The notes under the pieces were generated by a model. It was not told where the DNA came from and ran no database searches. It saw only the letters and a list, made by a program, of their open reading frames with translations. 62,028 nucleotides of DNA from contig JAEPNQ010000013.1 in the NCBI GenBank assembly GCA_017643305.1, positions 1 through 62,028 of the forward strand, given 5' to 3'. Source of the stretch: Marinibacterium sp. (lineage in GTDB: Bacteria > Pseudomonadota > Alphaproteobacteria > Rhodobacterales > Rhodobacteraceae). How positions within the stretch are numbered: position 1 is the first letter of the stretch; every line of letters begins with the position of its first letter. Of the stretch, positions 45,870 through 55,320 are shown in pieces. Both the position numbers and the translations under genes were made by a program.

Positions 45870-47897
45870 ATGCTCAGACCTGCCAGCTATGCCATGGCGC
45901 GTTGGATCGAACCGGGATCGGCGGCGCAACCTGTGATCGGCCCGGTTGCGGGGGAACAGATCGCCGTGGCGGGCGGTGCGCCATTGGATGTTCAGGGTAT
46001 GCTCGACTGGGCGCGTAACGTGGGTGGTCCGGCACTCCGGCAGATGACCTTCCATGATCGGGCGCGGATGATCAAGAATGTCGCGACCTACCTGAATGAC
46101 CGCAAGGAAGAATTGTACGCCATCAACCCGCTGACCGGGGCGACGCGCCGGGACGGGGCCATCGATATCGACGGCGGCATAGGAACCATGTTCGTGATAG
46201 CCTCCAAGGGCCGTCGTGAAATGCCTGATGGGCACGTGTATGTGGATGGGGAGATCGAGGGGCTCAGCCGGAATGGCACGTTCCTCGGACAACACATCGC
46301 CGTACCGCTGCAGGGCGTTGCCGTTCATATCAACGCCTTCAACTTTCCGGTCTGGGGGATGCTGGAAAAACTAGCGCCAACCCTTCTGGCCGGTGTTCCT
46401 GCCATCGTGAAACCGGCCACGCAGACCTGTTACCTGACCGAAGCATGTTTCCGTATAATCATTGAAAGCGGGCTGGTGCCTGATGGTGCGGTGCAGTTGG
46501 TGATTGGTGGTGTTGGCGACATGTTGGACCGTCTAGAGCCGCAGGATGTGGTGGCCTTCACCGGGTCGGCTGACACAGCGCTCAAGCTTCGGGCGGCCCC
46601 TGCGATTGTTCGCAACGCGGTGCGCTTCCATTCCGAACAGGACAGTCTGAATGCTACCATCCTTGGACCGGATGTTTCTGCAGGGTCCACCGGATTCGAC
46701 CAATTCATTAAGGAGGCTGCCAATGAAATCACCGTCAAGGCGGGCCAGAAGTGCACTGCGATCCGCCGGATCATCGTGCCCCAGAGTTTGATGAGCGATG
46801 TGGCCGACGCCCTATCTGCCCGTCTGGCGGGAACATCGGTGGGCGATCCGGCAGCAGAGGGCGTGCGCATGGGCGCGCTGGCCAGCGCCGCGCAGCGGTC
46901 GGACGTACTATCCAAGATCTCGGCGATGGCAGGTGAAACTGTTACGCTGACCGGAGATCCGACGGTTCTGGACCTTGTCGGTGCGGGGCCAGAGGGTGCA
47001 TTCCTGAAACCCACACTTCTACGGTGTGATGATCCGGACGCTGCCCGCAATGTGCATGAGATGGAGGCATTTGGTCCTGTCTCCACTCTGATGCCCTACC
47101 GCGATCTGACTCATGCCAGTCATCTGGCCAATCGCGGTGGCGGGTCGTTGGTGGCCTCGCTGGTCACCGACGATCCGGCAGTTGCCCGTGACGTGACGCT
47201 GGGCAGCGCGGCCTGGCATGGGCGGCTTTACATCACTGGCGCGGACAGCGCGAAGGAGGCCACCGGTCACGGCGCGCCGTTGCCGCATATGGTGCATGGC
47301 GGTCCCGGTCGTGCTGGTGGCGGAGAAGAGTTGGGCGGTGTGCGCGGCGTTCTGCACTACATGCAGCGCACCGCCATTCAAGGCAGCCCGGATGTGATCA
47401 CGGCAATCACCGGCCAATGGGTGCCCGGCGCCAAAGAAGCCCAAGGCCCGGATCATCCGTTCCAGCGCACGTTCAATGAGATTGAGATCGGTGACACCAT
47501 CAATACGCCTGTGCGGACCGTAACGATGGATGACATCGAACATTTCGCGCATTTCACCGGTGACACGTTTTATGCCCACATGGATGAAGAAGCTGCCAAG
47601 GCGAACCCATTCTTCCCAGGCCGGGTGGCGCATGGGTATCTGCTTTTGTCTTTTGCCGCTGGTTTGTTCGTGCAACCCGATCCGGGGCCGGTTTTGGCCA
47701 ATACCGGGCTGAATGGCTTGAGTTTCCAGAAACCGGTTGGGGCCGGGGACAGCATTGCCGTACGCCTGACCTGCCGTCGCAAGACTCGACGGACAACAGA
47801 GTATGGCGAGGTTGCGTGGAATGTGACACTGACCAATCAGGACGGCGATCAGGTTGCGCAATACGAGCTTTTGACGATGGTCAGTTACTCGCGTTAA
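45870..47897 (+). CDS. paaZ: Bifunctional oxepin-CoA hydrolase / 3-oxo-5,6-dehydrosuberyl-CoA semialdehyde dehydrogenase
   Basis: I use ATG 45870, preceded by GAGGAGG; this gives 675 residues. Residues 1 to about 520 are an aldehyde dehydrogenase domain with AFTGSADTALKL near 230, FHSEQDSLNATI near 257 and catalytic Cys in KAGQKCTAI near 295. The C-terminal MaoC-like hydratase domain (about 530-675) has GDTFYAHMDEEAAKANPFFP near 565, with the Asp and His of the hydratase. Both ring-opening activities are therefore present, unlike in species that have lost one domain. Confidence 0.95.
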   Translation: MLRPASYAMARWIEPGSAAQPVIGPVAGEQIAVAGGAPLDVQGMLDWARNVGGPALRQMTFHDRARMIKNVATYLNDRKEELYAINPLTGATRRDGAIDIDGGIGTMFVIASKGRREMPDGHVYVDGEIEGLSRNGTFLGQHIAVPLQGVAVHINAFNFPVWGMLEKLAPTLLAGVPAIVKPATQTCYLTEACFRIIIESGLVPDGAVQLVIGGVGDMLDRLEPQDVVAFTGSADTALKLRAAPAIVRNAVRFHSEQDSLNATILGPDVSAGSTGFDQFIKEAANEITVKAGQKCTAIRRIIVPQSLMSDVADALSARLAGTSVGDPAAEGVRMGALASAAQRSDVLSKISAMAGETVTLTGDPTVLDLVGAGPEGAFLKPTLLRCDDPDAARNVHEMEAFGPVSTLMPYRDLTHASHLANRGGGSLVASLVTDDPAVARDVTLGSAAWHGRLYITGADSAKEATGHGAPLPHMVHGGPGRAGGGEELGGVRGVLHYMQRTAIQGSPDVITAITGQWVPGAKEAQGPDHPFQRTFNEIEIGDTINTPVRTVTMDDIEHFAHFTGDTFYAHMDEEAAKANPFFPGRVAHGYLLLSFAAGLFVQPDPGPVLANTGLNGLSFQKPVGAGDSIAVRLTCRRKTRRTTEYGEVAWNVTLTNQDGDQVAQYELLTMVSYSR

Positions 47898-47906
47898 ACG
47901 GGGTGA

Positions 47907-48698
47907 ATGGATCCGCTTGAACCCCTGATCGAAAACCTGCGCGCCGAAGGGCGACCGCGCGTGTGGTCACTTGTGATCACGGCTTTTGGCGATCTGGTGC
48001 AACATCGCGGTGGGGCTGTGTCCAACAAGCGCCTGAACGCGCTTTTGGGGCGTATTGGGATTGAATCCGGTGCTTTGCGGACAGCGCTGTCGCGGCTGGA
48101 CCGGGACGGTTGGGTGGATCGGGAAAGGAACGGGAGATCCAGCCTTTGCAGGCTCAGTAGGGTCGGACTGACACAGTTCGACCCGGCGACATCTGTGATC
48201 TACGCGCCGCCACGCAAGGCCCCCGTTGCCGTGTGGCGCCTGAGCGTTGCATTGGACAAGGGCGTGCCAACGGTAAGGCTGACGCCAGCAGACGTGCCGC
48301 CGCTCAACTCGGATCTGCAGGTGTCAGGGCAAGTCGAACGGGTATCGGATGCCTACAAGTTGGCCTTTCTTGAACCCGCCTACAGACGCGCCTTGACCGT
48401 GCTGGGTGAAGATCTTTTGGGCATTCCAAACGCGCTAGATCCGCTCGACGCGGCAGCGGCGCGGCTGCTGTTGATCCACCGCTGGCGACGAATCGTGCTA
48501 CGGTTTCCGGAACCGGAGCCTGCCTTGTTGCCGAAAGACTGCCCGCTGCCCGATCCGCGGGCTGCAGTCGCGCGAGCCTATGAGATGTTGTCGGGTCCAG
48601 CGGAAGAGTGGCTTTCGTTGCCGCAGAACGGGGCACCAAGCATGCCACAGGCAGACCCCAGCTTTGCAACACGTTTCGGATTGTCCACACAGGCTTGA
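47907..48698 (+). CDS. paaX: PaaX-family transcriptional regulator
   Basis: The 263-residue protein has a winged-helix N-terminal domain (RPRVWSLVITAFGDLVQH and GIESGALRTALSRLDRDGW, residues 17-70) and the PaaX C-terminal domain with LLLIHRWRRIVLRFP near residue 190. PaaX represses paa genes until phenylacetyl-CoA accumulates, in gammaproteobacteria. It begins 9 bp after paaZ. Having this together with a TetR-type regulator in one cluster is notable. Confidence 0.88.
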   Translation: MDPLEPLIENLRAEGRPRVWSLVITAFGDLVQHRGGAVSNKRLNALLGRIGIESGALRTALSRLDRDGWVDRERNGRSSLCRLSRVGLTQFDPATSVIYAPPRKAPVAVWRLSVALDKGVPTVRLTPADVPPLNSDLQVSGQVERVSDAYKLAFLEPAYRRALTVLGEDLLGIPNALDPLDAAAARLLLIHRWRRIVLRFPEPEPALLPKDCPLPDPRAAVARAYEMLSGPAEEWLSLPQNGAPSMPQADPSFATRFGLSTQA

Positions 48699-48728
48699 TT
48701 TGCTGAGCGTTTCCAGCAAGTCTGACGT

Positions 48729-49073
48729 ATGACATTGCAAACATCCGTGCCGTTTCCACGCGGCCCCGTGCAACAGCAGGTCGCGTTCGACCGGCGTGAG
48801 TTGTCCGTCATCCTTTCCGTTTATGGCCGGATGGTCGCCGCAGGAGAATGGCGGGATTACGGCATATCCTGTCTCAGTGACCGGGCTATTTTTTCGATCT
48901 TTCGGCGCACAGCGGAAAACCCGCTGTACCGGATCGAAAAGCACCCCAAGCTGCGTAGCAAGCAGGGCATGTTTTCAGTGGTTGGCATGGACGGACAGAT
49001 CCTGAAACGCGGACATGACCTGAAAACCGTGTTGCGCGTTCTGGAACGCAAACTGATCCGCGCGGTGGAGTGA
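48729..49073 (+). CDS. DUF2794 domain-containing protein
   Basis: The 114-residue cytoplasmic protein has the conserved segments FDRRELSVILSVYGRMVAAGEWRDY and RTAENPLYRIEKHPKLRSKQG of DUF2794, an alphaproteobacterial family of unknown function. It lies 30 bp after the PaaX gene on the same strand, perhaps by chance. Confidence 0.85.
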   Translation: MTLQTSVPFPRGPVQQQVAFDRRELSVILSVYGRMVAAGEWRDYGISCLSDRAIFSIFRRTAENPLYRIEKHPKLRSKQGMFSVVGMDGQILKRGHDLKTVLRVLERKLIRAVE

Positions 49074-49133
49074 AGGGCCAGCCCTGCATGCTCCCCGGAG
49101 TATTTTGACACAGATAAAAAGATAAAGAGGCGA

Positions 49134-49991
49134 TCAGTCGAGACGCTTGTGGGAGGTCACGGGGCCGTCGCCTTGCGCATGGATGCGGTTGATTGCGTCC
49201 TGCAGACATTCGAGCGAGACCGCCATGTGATGAGCATTGGCGTGGATTATGGTCTTGTTGTCCACGGCCATTGCAACGTGGCCTTTCCAGAAAAACAGAT
49301 CACCCCGCTGCGCGGGGGTGTTGGCAGGCAGCGTGGTTCCCAGCGTGGTTTCCTGCTGGTCGCTGTCGCCCGGGCAGGGGAGACCACAGGCCAGAAGTGC
49401 GGCTTGTACGAGACCAGAGCAGTCGATCCCGAAGCTGGAATTACCGCCCCAGAGATAGGGGGTCCCCAAAAGGCGCTCGGCTACGGAAACCGGGTTGGTT
49501 GCAAGATAGTCCAGCGGGGCGAGGTGCGGGAGGGGCATGTACCTCGTTCGCGGTAGGGTGCCTTGACCCCAGTCGACCTCGGCCCAACCGTCAGATGTGG
49601 AGAAGACGGAAACCTGCGATCCGAAGGACACGGGCTTAACCTCCCCCATCGCCTTCAATCCGGGTGTTGTTTTGACGTAGCTCGTCGATGCAATGACAAC
49701 ATGAGTTGGTTCCGCCTGCTTTGGTGCGAACAAGGCCGCGTCCACCCAGCCCACATACCCATCCCGAAGCGCAGCGCCGAAACACCACCCTTCCTGCAGA
49801 TCCAGAACATGAAACGCCTCACCCAGCAGCAGCTGCCGGTCCCGCGCGCCGCGCGGTGCAGCGCAAAGGTCGGCGAGGGGGGCGGTAATGCGATGCACTT
49901 CGCCTTCGACGAAACGCGCGGCGTCGACCTGGCCGCGCAGGGACACATGCGCAACCTCACCGTTGGACCACAGGCTGCGCCGGTCGGTCAC
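49134..49991 (-). CDS. NlpC/P60-family cell wall hydrolase
   Basis: The 285-residue protein has SH3-like N-terminal repeats (about 1-150) and a C-terminal NlpC/P60 domain with catalytic Cys in SSFGIDCSGLVQAAL near residue 190, and His in GDLFFWKGHVAMAVD near 238. I see no signal peptide. It would cut peptide links of peptidoglycan, or a related gamma-glutamyl substrate. Its start overlaps the M17 aminopeptidase stop by 4 bp. Confidence 0.9.
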   Translation of the reverse strand: MTDRRSLWSNGEVAHVSLRGQVDAARFVEGEVHRITAPLADLCAAPRGARDRQLLLGEAFHVLDLQEGWCFGAALRDGYVGWVDAALFAPKQAEPTHVVIASTSYVKTTPGLKAMGEVKPVSFGSQVSVFSTSDGWAEVDWGQGTLPRTRYMPLPHLAPLDYLATNPVSVAERLLGTPYLWGGNSSFGIDCSGLVQAALLACGLPCPGDSDQQETTLGTTLPANTPAQRGDLFFWKGHVAMAVDNKTIIHANAHHMAVSLECLQDAINRIHAQGDGPVTSHKRLD

Positions 49992-51370
49992 AGGTCCAAC
50001 ATCGCGTGCAAAGCGGCCAGCACGGCGCGGGCGCCCTGGCCGACACCGCCCACCGGGCGGGCTGGCGCAGCGCTGGGTTGCCAGCCGTAGATATCGAAAT
50101 GCATGTAAGGCGCGCGGTCTACAAAACGGCGCAGAAACAGCGCGGCGGTGATGGACCCGGCAAAACCGCCCTTGGGGGCATTGTTCAGATCGGCGATGCC
50201 CGGTTCGATCATCGCTTCGTACGGCTCGTGGAAGGGCATTCGCCAGACAGGGTCGGCCACCTGCGATGCGGCAGACGTCAGGGCAGTGGCGTGCGTGTCA
50301 TCATCCGTGTAAAATGGGGCAAGGTCCGGGCCGACCGCCACGCGCGCCGCGCCGGTGAGCGTGGCCATGGAAATGATCAGGTCAGTTTCTTCCTCATCCG
50401 CCAGCGCCAGCGCATCGGCCAGAACCAACCGTCCTTCGGCGTCGGTGTTGTTCACTTCCACCGTCAGCCCTTTGCGTGACTGCAGCACATCCTGTGGGCG
50501 GAACGCATTTCCGCTGACCGCGTTTTCCACTGCTGGGATCAGTACCCGCAATTGCAGTGGCAGCCCGAGCGACATGATCATATGTGCAAGGCCCAGAACT
50601 GTCGCAGAGCCGCCCATGTCCTTTTTCATCAGCCCCATGGAGGCGGCGGGCTTCAGATCCAGCCCGCCCGTGTCAAAACACACGCCTTTGCCCACCAGCG
50701 TAAGTTTCGGCCCGGTACTTCCCCAACGCATGTCTATCAATCGCGGCGCGCGGGGGGATGCGCGCCCAACCGCGTGGATCATAGGGAAATTCTGCATGAT
50801 CAGATCGTCGCCCACAATCACATCACAGGTTGCGCCATGGGTGTTCGCCAGGTCCCGCGCAGCGGTTTCCAACTCCGCTGGCCCCATGTCAGAGGCGGGT
50901 GTATTGATGAGATCGCGGGTCAACGCCTCTCCAGCCGCGATGGCTTCAATTCGGCCAGCGTCGATTGTGCTGGGAGCGACCAGCCCGGGCACATTGGACG
51001 CGCCAGGTTTGTAGCGGTCGAAATGGTATCTGGCGAGCAGCCAGCCGAGGCATTCGGTTTCCAGCTGCGCCTGCGCCATGTCGCTGGCGATACGATACGT
51101 GCCCAGCGGCAGGCTTTTGGCCGCAGCCGACAGCAGGAAACGCCCGCGCCTTCTGTCGCGATCATTGCCAAGCCCAGCGAGCGCCAGACTGGCGGTACCG
51201 TCCTGCGCTGGGATCAAAACAGCCTGGCCCTTGGCGGCAGTAAACCCAAAGGTTTCAACCCAGGTGCGGGTGCGCGCATCTGCGCTGTTCAGCCAGGAAT
51301 CCAGATCCTGAGCCGTGACCACGTGCAGATCGATGATGTCTTCAGTCGTGTCGGTGAAGGTCAGGGTCAA
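49988..51370 (-). CDS. Leucyl aminopeptidase family protein (M17)
   Basis: The 460-residue enzyme starts with TTG at 51370, with GAGGAG about 8 bases upstream. The M17 catalytic domain has GKGVCFDTGGLDLKPAASM near residue 225 and NNTDAEGRLVLADALAL near 305, holding the two-metal site and catalytic Lys and Arg. It removes N-terminal residues from peptides in the cytoplasm. It is shorter than PepA and similar to PepB-like alphaproteobacterial members. It is coupled to the NlpC/P60 gene. Confidence 0.9.
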   Translation of the reverse strand: MTLTFTDTTEDIIDLHVVTAQDLDSWLNSADARTRTWVETFGFTAAKGQAVLIPAQDGTASLALAGLGNDRDRRRGRFLLSAAAKSLPLGTYRIASDMAQAQLETECLGWLLARYHFDRYKPGASNVPGLVAPSTIDAGRIEAIAAGEALTRDLINTPASDMGPAELETAARDLANTHGATCDVIVGDDLIMQNFPMIHAVGRASPRAPRLIDMRWGSTGPKLTLVGKGVCFDTGGLDLKPAASMGLMKKDMGGSATVLGLAHMIMSLGLPLQLRVLIPAVENAVSGNAFRPQDVLQSRKGLTVEVNNTDAEGRLVLADALALADEEETDLIISMATLTGAARVAVGPDLAPFYTDDDTHATALTSAASQVADPVWRMPFHEPYEAMIEPGIADLNNAPKGGFAGSITAALFLRRFVDRAPYMHFDIYGWQPSAAPARPVGGVGQGARAVLAALHAMLDL

Positions 51371-51435
51371 TATGGGCGCTCCTCAACAGGGTTTTGCGAG
51401 AAGCTGCCGGATCGTTGCGTGCGATGCAAGTGGCG

Positions 51436-51747
51436 CTAAATCGACAGACCTGCGATGTCCCACATGGTGCTGAGAGAGATGTCGCCGACCCGGATCATCC
51501 TCGCTAGGGTGGCCGCTGATGCGGTCACGTCGCCCGTATCGATACAGTACAGAACATGCACCGCAGACCGGCGCAGCGCCGTCACGCCCAGCTGGTCCGA
51601 TAGAGTACTCACTGATTCCACTGCAGCGCGCAGATTTGCCAAATCACGCAAGCCCGATGCGGTTTCGCAGCGTGACAGTCGCTGGAAAACCTTGTGACCT
51701 TCCCGTTTGTTTCCTCCGCTGTTGATGCGGGGGAACTTTCGCCGCAA
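51436..51747 (-). CDS. Small hypothetical protein
   Basis: Up to 103 residues. The second half looks protein-like (GVTALRRSAVHVLYCIDTGDVTASAATLARMIRVGDISLSTMWDI), while the first about 20 residues may be untranslated. No ribosome binding site settles the start. It lies between cueR and the M17 gene on the same strand. Family not recognised. Confidence 0.45.
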   Translation of the reverse strand: MRRKFPRINSGGNKREGHKVFQRLSRCETASGLRDLANLRAAVESVSTLSDQLGVTALRRSAVHVLYCIDTGDVTASAATLARMIRVGDISLSTMWDIAGLSI

Positions 51748-51785
51748 GGTTTGTGGACCGATATCGGCGAAGGTGGACTGGAACG

Positions 51786-52211
51786 TTACGATCCGGCGCT
51801 GGACCGTTTCGTACTGGTCCGAACATTCGCCAGATCGTTTAAGATCGGGCAGTCAGGCCGATTATCGCCAGCGCAGGATGAGACCAGCCGCTGCAAGGTA
51901 TCGCGCAGCTCAAGCAATTCGGTCAGCCGTTTGTCGATCTGGTCCAGATGATGAGCTGCGATCTGGCGAACGTCCGCGCTGGCGCGAGCTTCGTCTTCGT
52001 AAAGACCCAGAAGCGTGCGGCAGTCCTCAATAGAAAAACCCAAGGTCCGCGCGCGGCTGAGAAAAGCCAGCTTATGACAATCGGTGTCGGAAAAATCCCG
52101 GTAGCCATTGGCCTGACGGTCGGGCCGGATCAGCCCAATGTCTTCGTAGTACCGGATGGTTTTCGCGGGCAGTCCCGTGCGGGTTGAAACGTCTTTGATG
52201 TTCATGGTCAT
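51786..52211 (-). CDS. cueR: Copper-responsive MerR-family regulator
   Basis: The 141-residue protein has the MerR winged helix (NIKDVSTRTGLPAKTIRYYED), a coiled dimerisation helix and the copper-binding loop CAGDNRPDC near residue 113, with two Cys separated by seven residues as in CueR. Its start overlaps the copA stop by 4 bp (ATGA); an in-frame ATG at 52205 is an alternative. CueR activates the promoter of copA when Cu(I) binds, so here it is autoregulated through the copA operon. Confidence 0.95.
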   Translation of the reverse strand: MTMNIKDVSTRTGLPAKTIRYYEDIGLIRPDRQANGYRDFSDTDCHKLAFLSRARTLGFSIEDCRTLLGLYEDEARASADVRQIAAHHLDQIDKRLTELLELRDTLQRLVSSCAGDNRPDCPILNDLANVRTSTKRSSAGS

Positions 52212-54697
52212 TCTGCAGCTACAGGCGCCGCCATCGGCGTGGTTTCGGGTTGTGCGGTGTCAGTGGCCGGGCGGAACCGGCGCAGGCGCAGCGCGTTGGT
52301 GACAACGAAGACCGACGACAGCGCCATAGCACCCGCCGCTAGCATCGGAGACAGCAGCACGCCCGCCGCCGGGTAAAGGGCACCCGCCGCAACAGGGATC
52401 AGCACCACGTTATATCCAAAGGCCCAGAAAAGGTTTTGCCGGATGTTGGTCATGGTGCGCTTGGACAGTTCCAGCGCGGTGGTCACACCGCTCAAACGAC
52501 CTGCGGCCAGCACCACATCGGCGCTTTCAATGGCTACATCAGTGCCGGTGCCCATCGCGACACCGACATCAGCTGCGGCAAGGGCGGGGGCATCGTTGAT
52601 CCCGTCGCCGACAAACACCACGTCACCATGCTTAGAGCGAAGGGCATCGACCGCTTCTTTCTTGCCAGCGGGCAGCACTTCTGCCTCAACGTGGCTGACG
52701 CCCAGAATGTCGCCCACGACCTGCCCGGCCTTGGTGGAATCCCCTGTAATCAAAGCGGTTTTCAAACCCATGCTGTGCAACCTTTGAATGGCTGCAGCCG
52801 CGTCTTGCTTAATCGCGTCCGCCACCCCGATGGCGGCGCAGATTGTCCCGTTTACTGACGCCAGCACAACCGAACGGCCAGCACGTTGAAATGCAACAAT
52901 CCGATCGGACAAACCGTCAATGTCTAGGCCCTGCTCTGTCATCAAACGCGGCGATCCGACAAGAATGGACTGACCGTTCACCATGGCGGACAACCCCAGA
53001 CCTTCGATTGCAGTGACACTAGATGCAGTGCCTCGAGCGACCCCCCGACTTTTGGCATAGTCTGTCAGCGCACGCGCAACAGGATGTTCTGATTGCGCCT
53101 CTGCAGCGCCAACCAGTTCCAGAACGGTGTTTTCGGACCAGCCGTCTTTCGCAACGAAGTCGGTAACGCGCGGTTTGCCTTCTGTCAGTGTGCCGGTTTT
53201 GTCAAAGGCGACCACGCGCGCTTCGGAAAGACGCTGTAAAGCTTCGCCCTTTCGGAACAAAACGCCCAGCTGTGCGGCCCGCCCTGTACCCACAATGATA
53301 GAGGTCGGAGTAGCAAGACCCATCGCGCAGGGACAGGCGGTGATGAGAACGGACACGCCCGCCACCAGCGCGTGCACTAGGGTTGGCTCTGGCCCGAAAG
53401 TAACCCAGGCCAGCACGGTCAGAGCAGCGATCAACAGCACGGCGGGTACGAAACGGGAGACCACCCTGTCGGCGAGTGACTGGATGGGCAATTTCGCCCC
53501 CTGTGCCTGCCGAACCATGGCAACGATGCGGGCCAGCACCGTATCTGATCCCACACGCCGCGCTTCGTATTGCAAGGCGCCTGATCCATTAATTGTACCT
53601 GCGGTGATCCAGTCACCGGACTTGCGCAGCACGCTGCCGGGTTCACCGGTGATCATGCTTTCGTCGATGCGCGACTGACTGGCAGTAATTACTCCGTCAA
53701 CGGCCACGCGTTCACCGGGGCGCAGATGAACAATGTCGCCAACGAGGACCTCGGCAATCTGGCATTCACGGGTCCCATTGGCAGTTTCGATCAGGGCTGT
53801 CTGCGGCTGCAGCCGTGCCAATTCGCGTATCGCTGTGCCTGCTTGTCCGCGCGCACGAGCCTCCAGCCAGCGACCGACCAGGATCAGGGTCACGATGACT
53901 GCTGCCGCTTCAAAATACACAACTCGGGTGCCTTCGGGCAGAACGCCGGGTACGAACAGCGCGATGGTGGAAAATCCCCAGGCAGCTAAGCTGCCCATGG
54001 CGACCAGGCTGTTCATGTCCGGGCGGCCTTTGAAAAGATCGGGCACGCCGCGACGCAAAAAGATGGCGCCGGGGCCGATCAGAACCAGCGCGGTCAACAC
54101 GAATTGAATGGTCCAGGACATGTCCTGCCCAATGGTCTGGTGCACCCAATGATGGAACATGGGAAAGAGATGGCCGCCCATTTCCAGCACAAAGACCGGC
54201 AGCGTCAGGACTGCAGCAATGATCATCTGCCACCTTGCCTGTGCAACTTCGATGGCGGCAGGATCTTCGTCCGTCATGTCATCGGATGGGATCGATGCGC
54301 TGTATCCTGCAGAACGGACCGCGCGGATTGCGTCATCGATCTGCACCATACCGGACAGTCTGGAGATGCGCGCGGACCGGTCAGCAAAATTGACTGTCGC
54401 TTCGGTGACCCCCGGCAGCGCTGCTAGCGTCTTTTCCACGCGTCCCGCGCATCCCGCGCATGTCATGTCGTCAATGGCCAGGGTAAGTGTGGTTTCGCGT
54501 GCGGGATAACCCGCGTTTTGCAGAGCGGTCCGGATATCTGTCATCTGGGCATTCGACAGGTCAATACGCGCAGTGTGATCCGCGATGGAGACAGTCGCAC
54601 TGCCAATGCCGTTCACAGCTTTCAGGGCTTTTTCAGCCCGGGATGCGCAGCCAGCGCAATTCATGCCGTCCAGCTGAATCTGGATGTCGTGTGTCAT
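52208..54697 (-). CDS. copA: Cu(I)-exporting P1B-type ATPase
   Basis: I use ATG 54697 (829 residues); the upstream in-frame ATG lies inside the promoter. Two N-terminal metal-binding domains have GMNCAGC near residue 12 and DMTCAGC near 78. Eight membrane helices include the CPC motif (TACPCAMGLATP near 455). DKTGTLTEG near 497, the HP motif in AQSEHPVARAL near 543 and GDGINDAPAL near 690 complete the P1B-1 set. It pumps Cu(I) from cytoplasm to periplasm. Confidence 0.97.
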   Translation of the reverse strand: MTHDIQIQLDGMNCAGCASRAEKALKAVNGIGSATVSIADHTARIDLSNAQMTDIRTALQNAGYPARETTLTLAIDDMTCAGCAGRVEKTLAALPGVTEATVNFADRSARISRLSGMVQIDDAIRAVRSAGYSASIPSDDMTDEDPAAIEVAQARWQMIIAAVLTLPVFVLEMGGHLFPMFHHWVHQTIGQDMSWTIQFVLTALVLIGPGAIFLRRGVPDLFKGRPDMNSLVAMGSLAAWGFSTIALFVPGVLPEGTRVVYFEAAAVIVTLILVGRWLEARARGQAGTAIRELARLQPQTALIETANGTRECQIAEVLVGDIVHLRPGERVAVDGVITASQSRIDESMITGEPGSVLRKSGDWITAGTINGSGALQYEARRVGSDTVLARIVAMVRQAQGAKLPIQSLADRVVSRFVPAVLLIAALTVLAWVTFGPEPTLVHALVAGVSVLITACPCAMGLATPTSIIVGTGRAAQLGVLFRKGEALQRLSEARVVAFDKTGTLTEGKPRVTDFVAKDGWSENTVLELVGAAEAQSEHPVARALTDYAKSRGVARGTASSVTAIEGLGLSAMVNGQSILVGSPRLMTEQGLDIDGLSDRIVAFQRAGRSVVLASVNGTICAAIGVADAIKQDAAAAIQRLHSMGLKTALITGDSTKAGQVVGDILGVSHVEAEVLPAGKKEAVDALRSKHGDVVFVGDGINDAPALAAADVGVAMGTGTDVAIESADVVLAAGRLSGVTTALELSKRTMTNIRQNLFWAFGYNVVLIPVAAGALYPAAGVLLSPMLAAGAMALSSVFVVTNALRLRRFRPATDTAQPETTPMAAPVAAE

Positions 54698-54733
54698 GGG
54701 TCCGTCCGAGGTCCATTCGAGTGGTTCCCATTC

Positions 54734-54764
54734 CACATAAGGGTTCCACTAGATGGAAGGTCAA
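54734..54764 (-). promoter_or_regulatory. CueR-controlled copA promoter with 19-bp spacer
   Basis: On the minus strand, -35 TTGACC (54764-54759) and -10 TATGTG (54739-54734) are 19 bp apart, the overlong spacer that MerR-family activators twist into shape. The spacer contains the inverted repeat TTCCA-N5-TGGAA, matching the CueR operator pattern. Confidence 0.88.
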
Positions 54765-54773
54765 GGCCCGCCC

Positions 54774-55220
54774 CTAATTTGCGTGATCAGCTTCTGCCAG
54801 TTCCAGTTCATTCAGCAGATCAAGCAGCAAATCGTGCCTGTCGGGCCCCATTCGTTCACGAATAGAGGCGCTCAGTTCCAGCGACAATTCCAGGTTTTCT
54901 TCGATGATCCGCTCGCCTGCCGGCATGATCCGGACAATCTGCTTGCGCCGATCCTTGGTATCCGGATCGCGCTGGATCATGTTTTTTTCTTCCAGCTTCT
55001 GCAAAATACGCGTCAGGCTGGGGAGGAGCAGACAAGCTTCTTCAGCAATGCGCGTTGGTTCCATATTGCCGTTTTCCTGCAAAACGCGAAGAACGCGCCA
55101 CTGCTGTTCCGTGATATCGACAGACGACAGCATGTTCCGCACTGGCCCCATGACGCGCTCTCGGGCGCGGAGCAGTGCGATGGGCAGGGAACGGGAGGTT
55201 GTAGGGAGTTTGCGAACCAT
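54774..55220 (-). CDS. hpaR: MarR-family repressor of homoprotocatechuate genes
   Basis: I use ATG 55220 (148 residues), although ATG 55229 is also possible; neither has a clear Shine-Dalgarno. The sequence RSLPIALLRARERVMGPVRN is typical of HpaR, and the winged helix includes PTRIAEEACLLLPSLTRILQKLEEK and DTKDRRKQIV. HpaR represses meta-cleavage genes until 4-hydroxyphenylacetate or a related ligand binds. It is divergent from hpaF, with an inverted repeat between them. Confidence 0.88.
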   Translation of the reverse strand: MVRKLPTTSRSLPIALLRARERVMGPVRNMLSSVDITEQQWRVLRVLQENGNMEPTRIAEEACLLLPSLTRILQKLEEKNMIQRDPDTKDRRKQIVRIMPAGERIIEENLELSLELSASIRERMGPDRHDLLLDLLNELELAEADHAN

Positions 55221-55301
55221 GCCGCACATTCGCCGAGTCTGACGAGCAGATCAATGCTGACTTGGGGGGTGATGCTTCCGGGGGTTGACCGGGGTGGGAG
55301 C

Positions 55302-55320
55302 AACATATACTGCACATGTT
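55302..55320. promoter_or_regulatory. Candidate HpaR operator overlapping the hpa promoter
   Basis: AACAT...ATGTT forms an inverted repeat (AACATATACTGCACATGTT), followed by TTAATTAA. It overlaps a possible -10 (TATACT, 55306-55311) that follows a TTGACC -35 (55285-55290) with a 15-bp spacer. Repression of hpaF by HpaR at this place would be a simple mechanism. The assignment is from position and symmetry only. Confidence 0.5.

Noticed and set aside
54698-54736. Upstream in-frame start extending copA by 13 codons
   Set aside because: The extension overlaps the -10 of the CueR promoter, so it cannot be on the main transcript.
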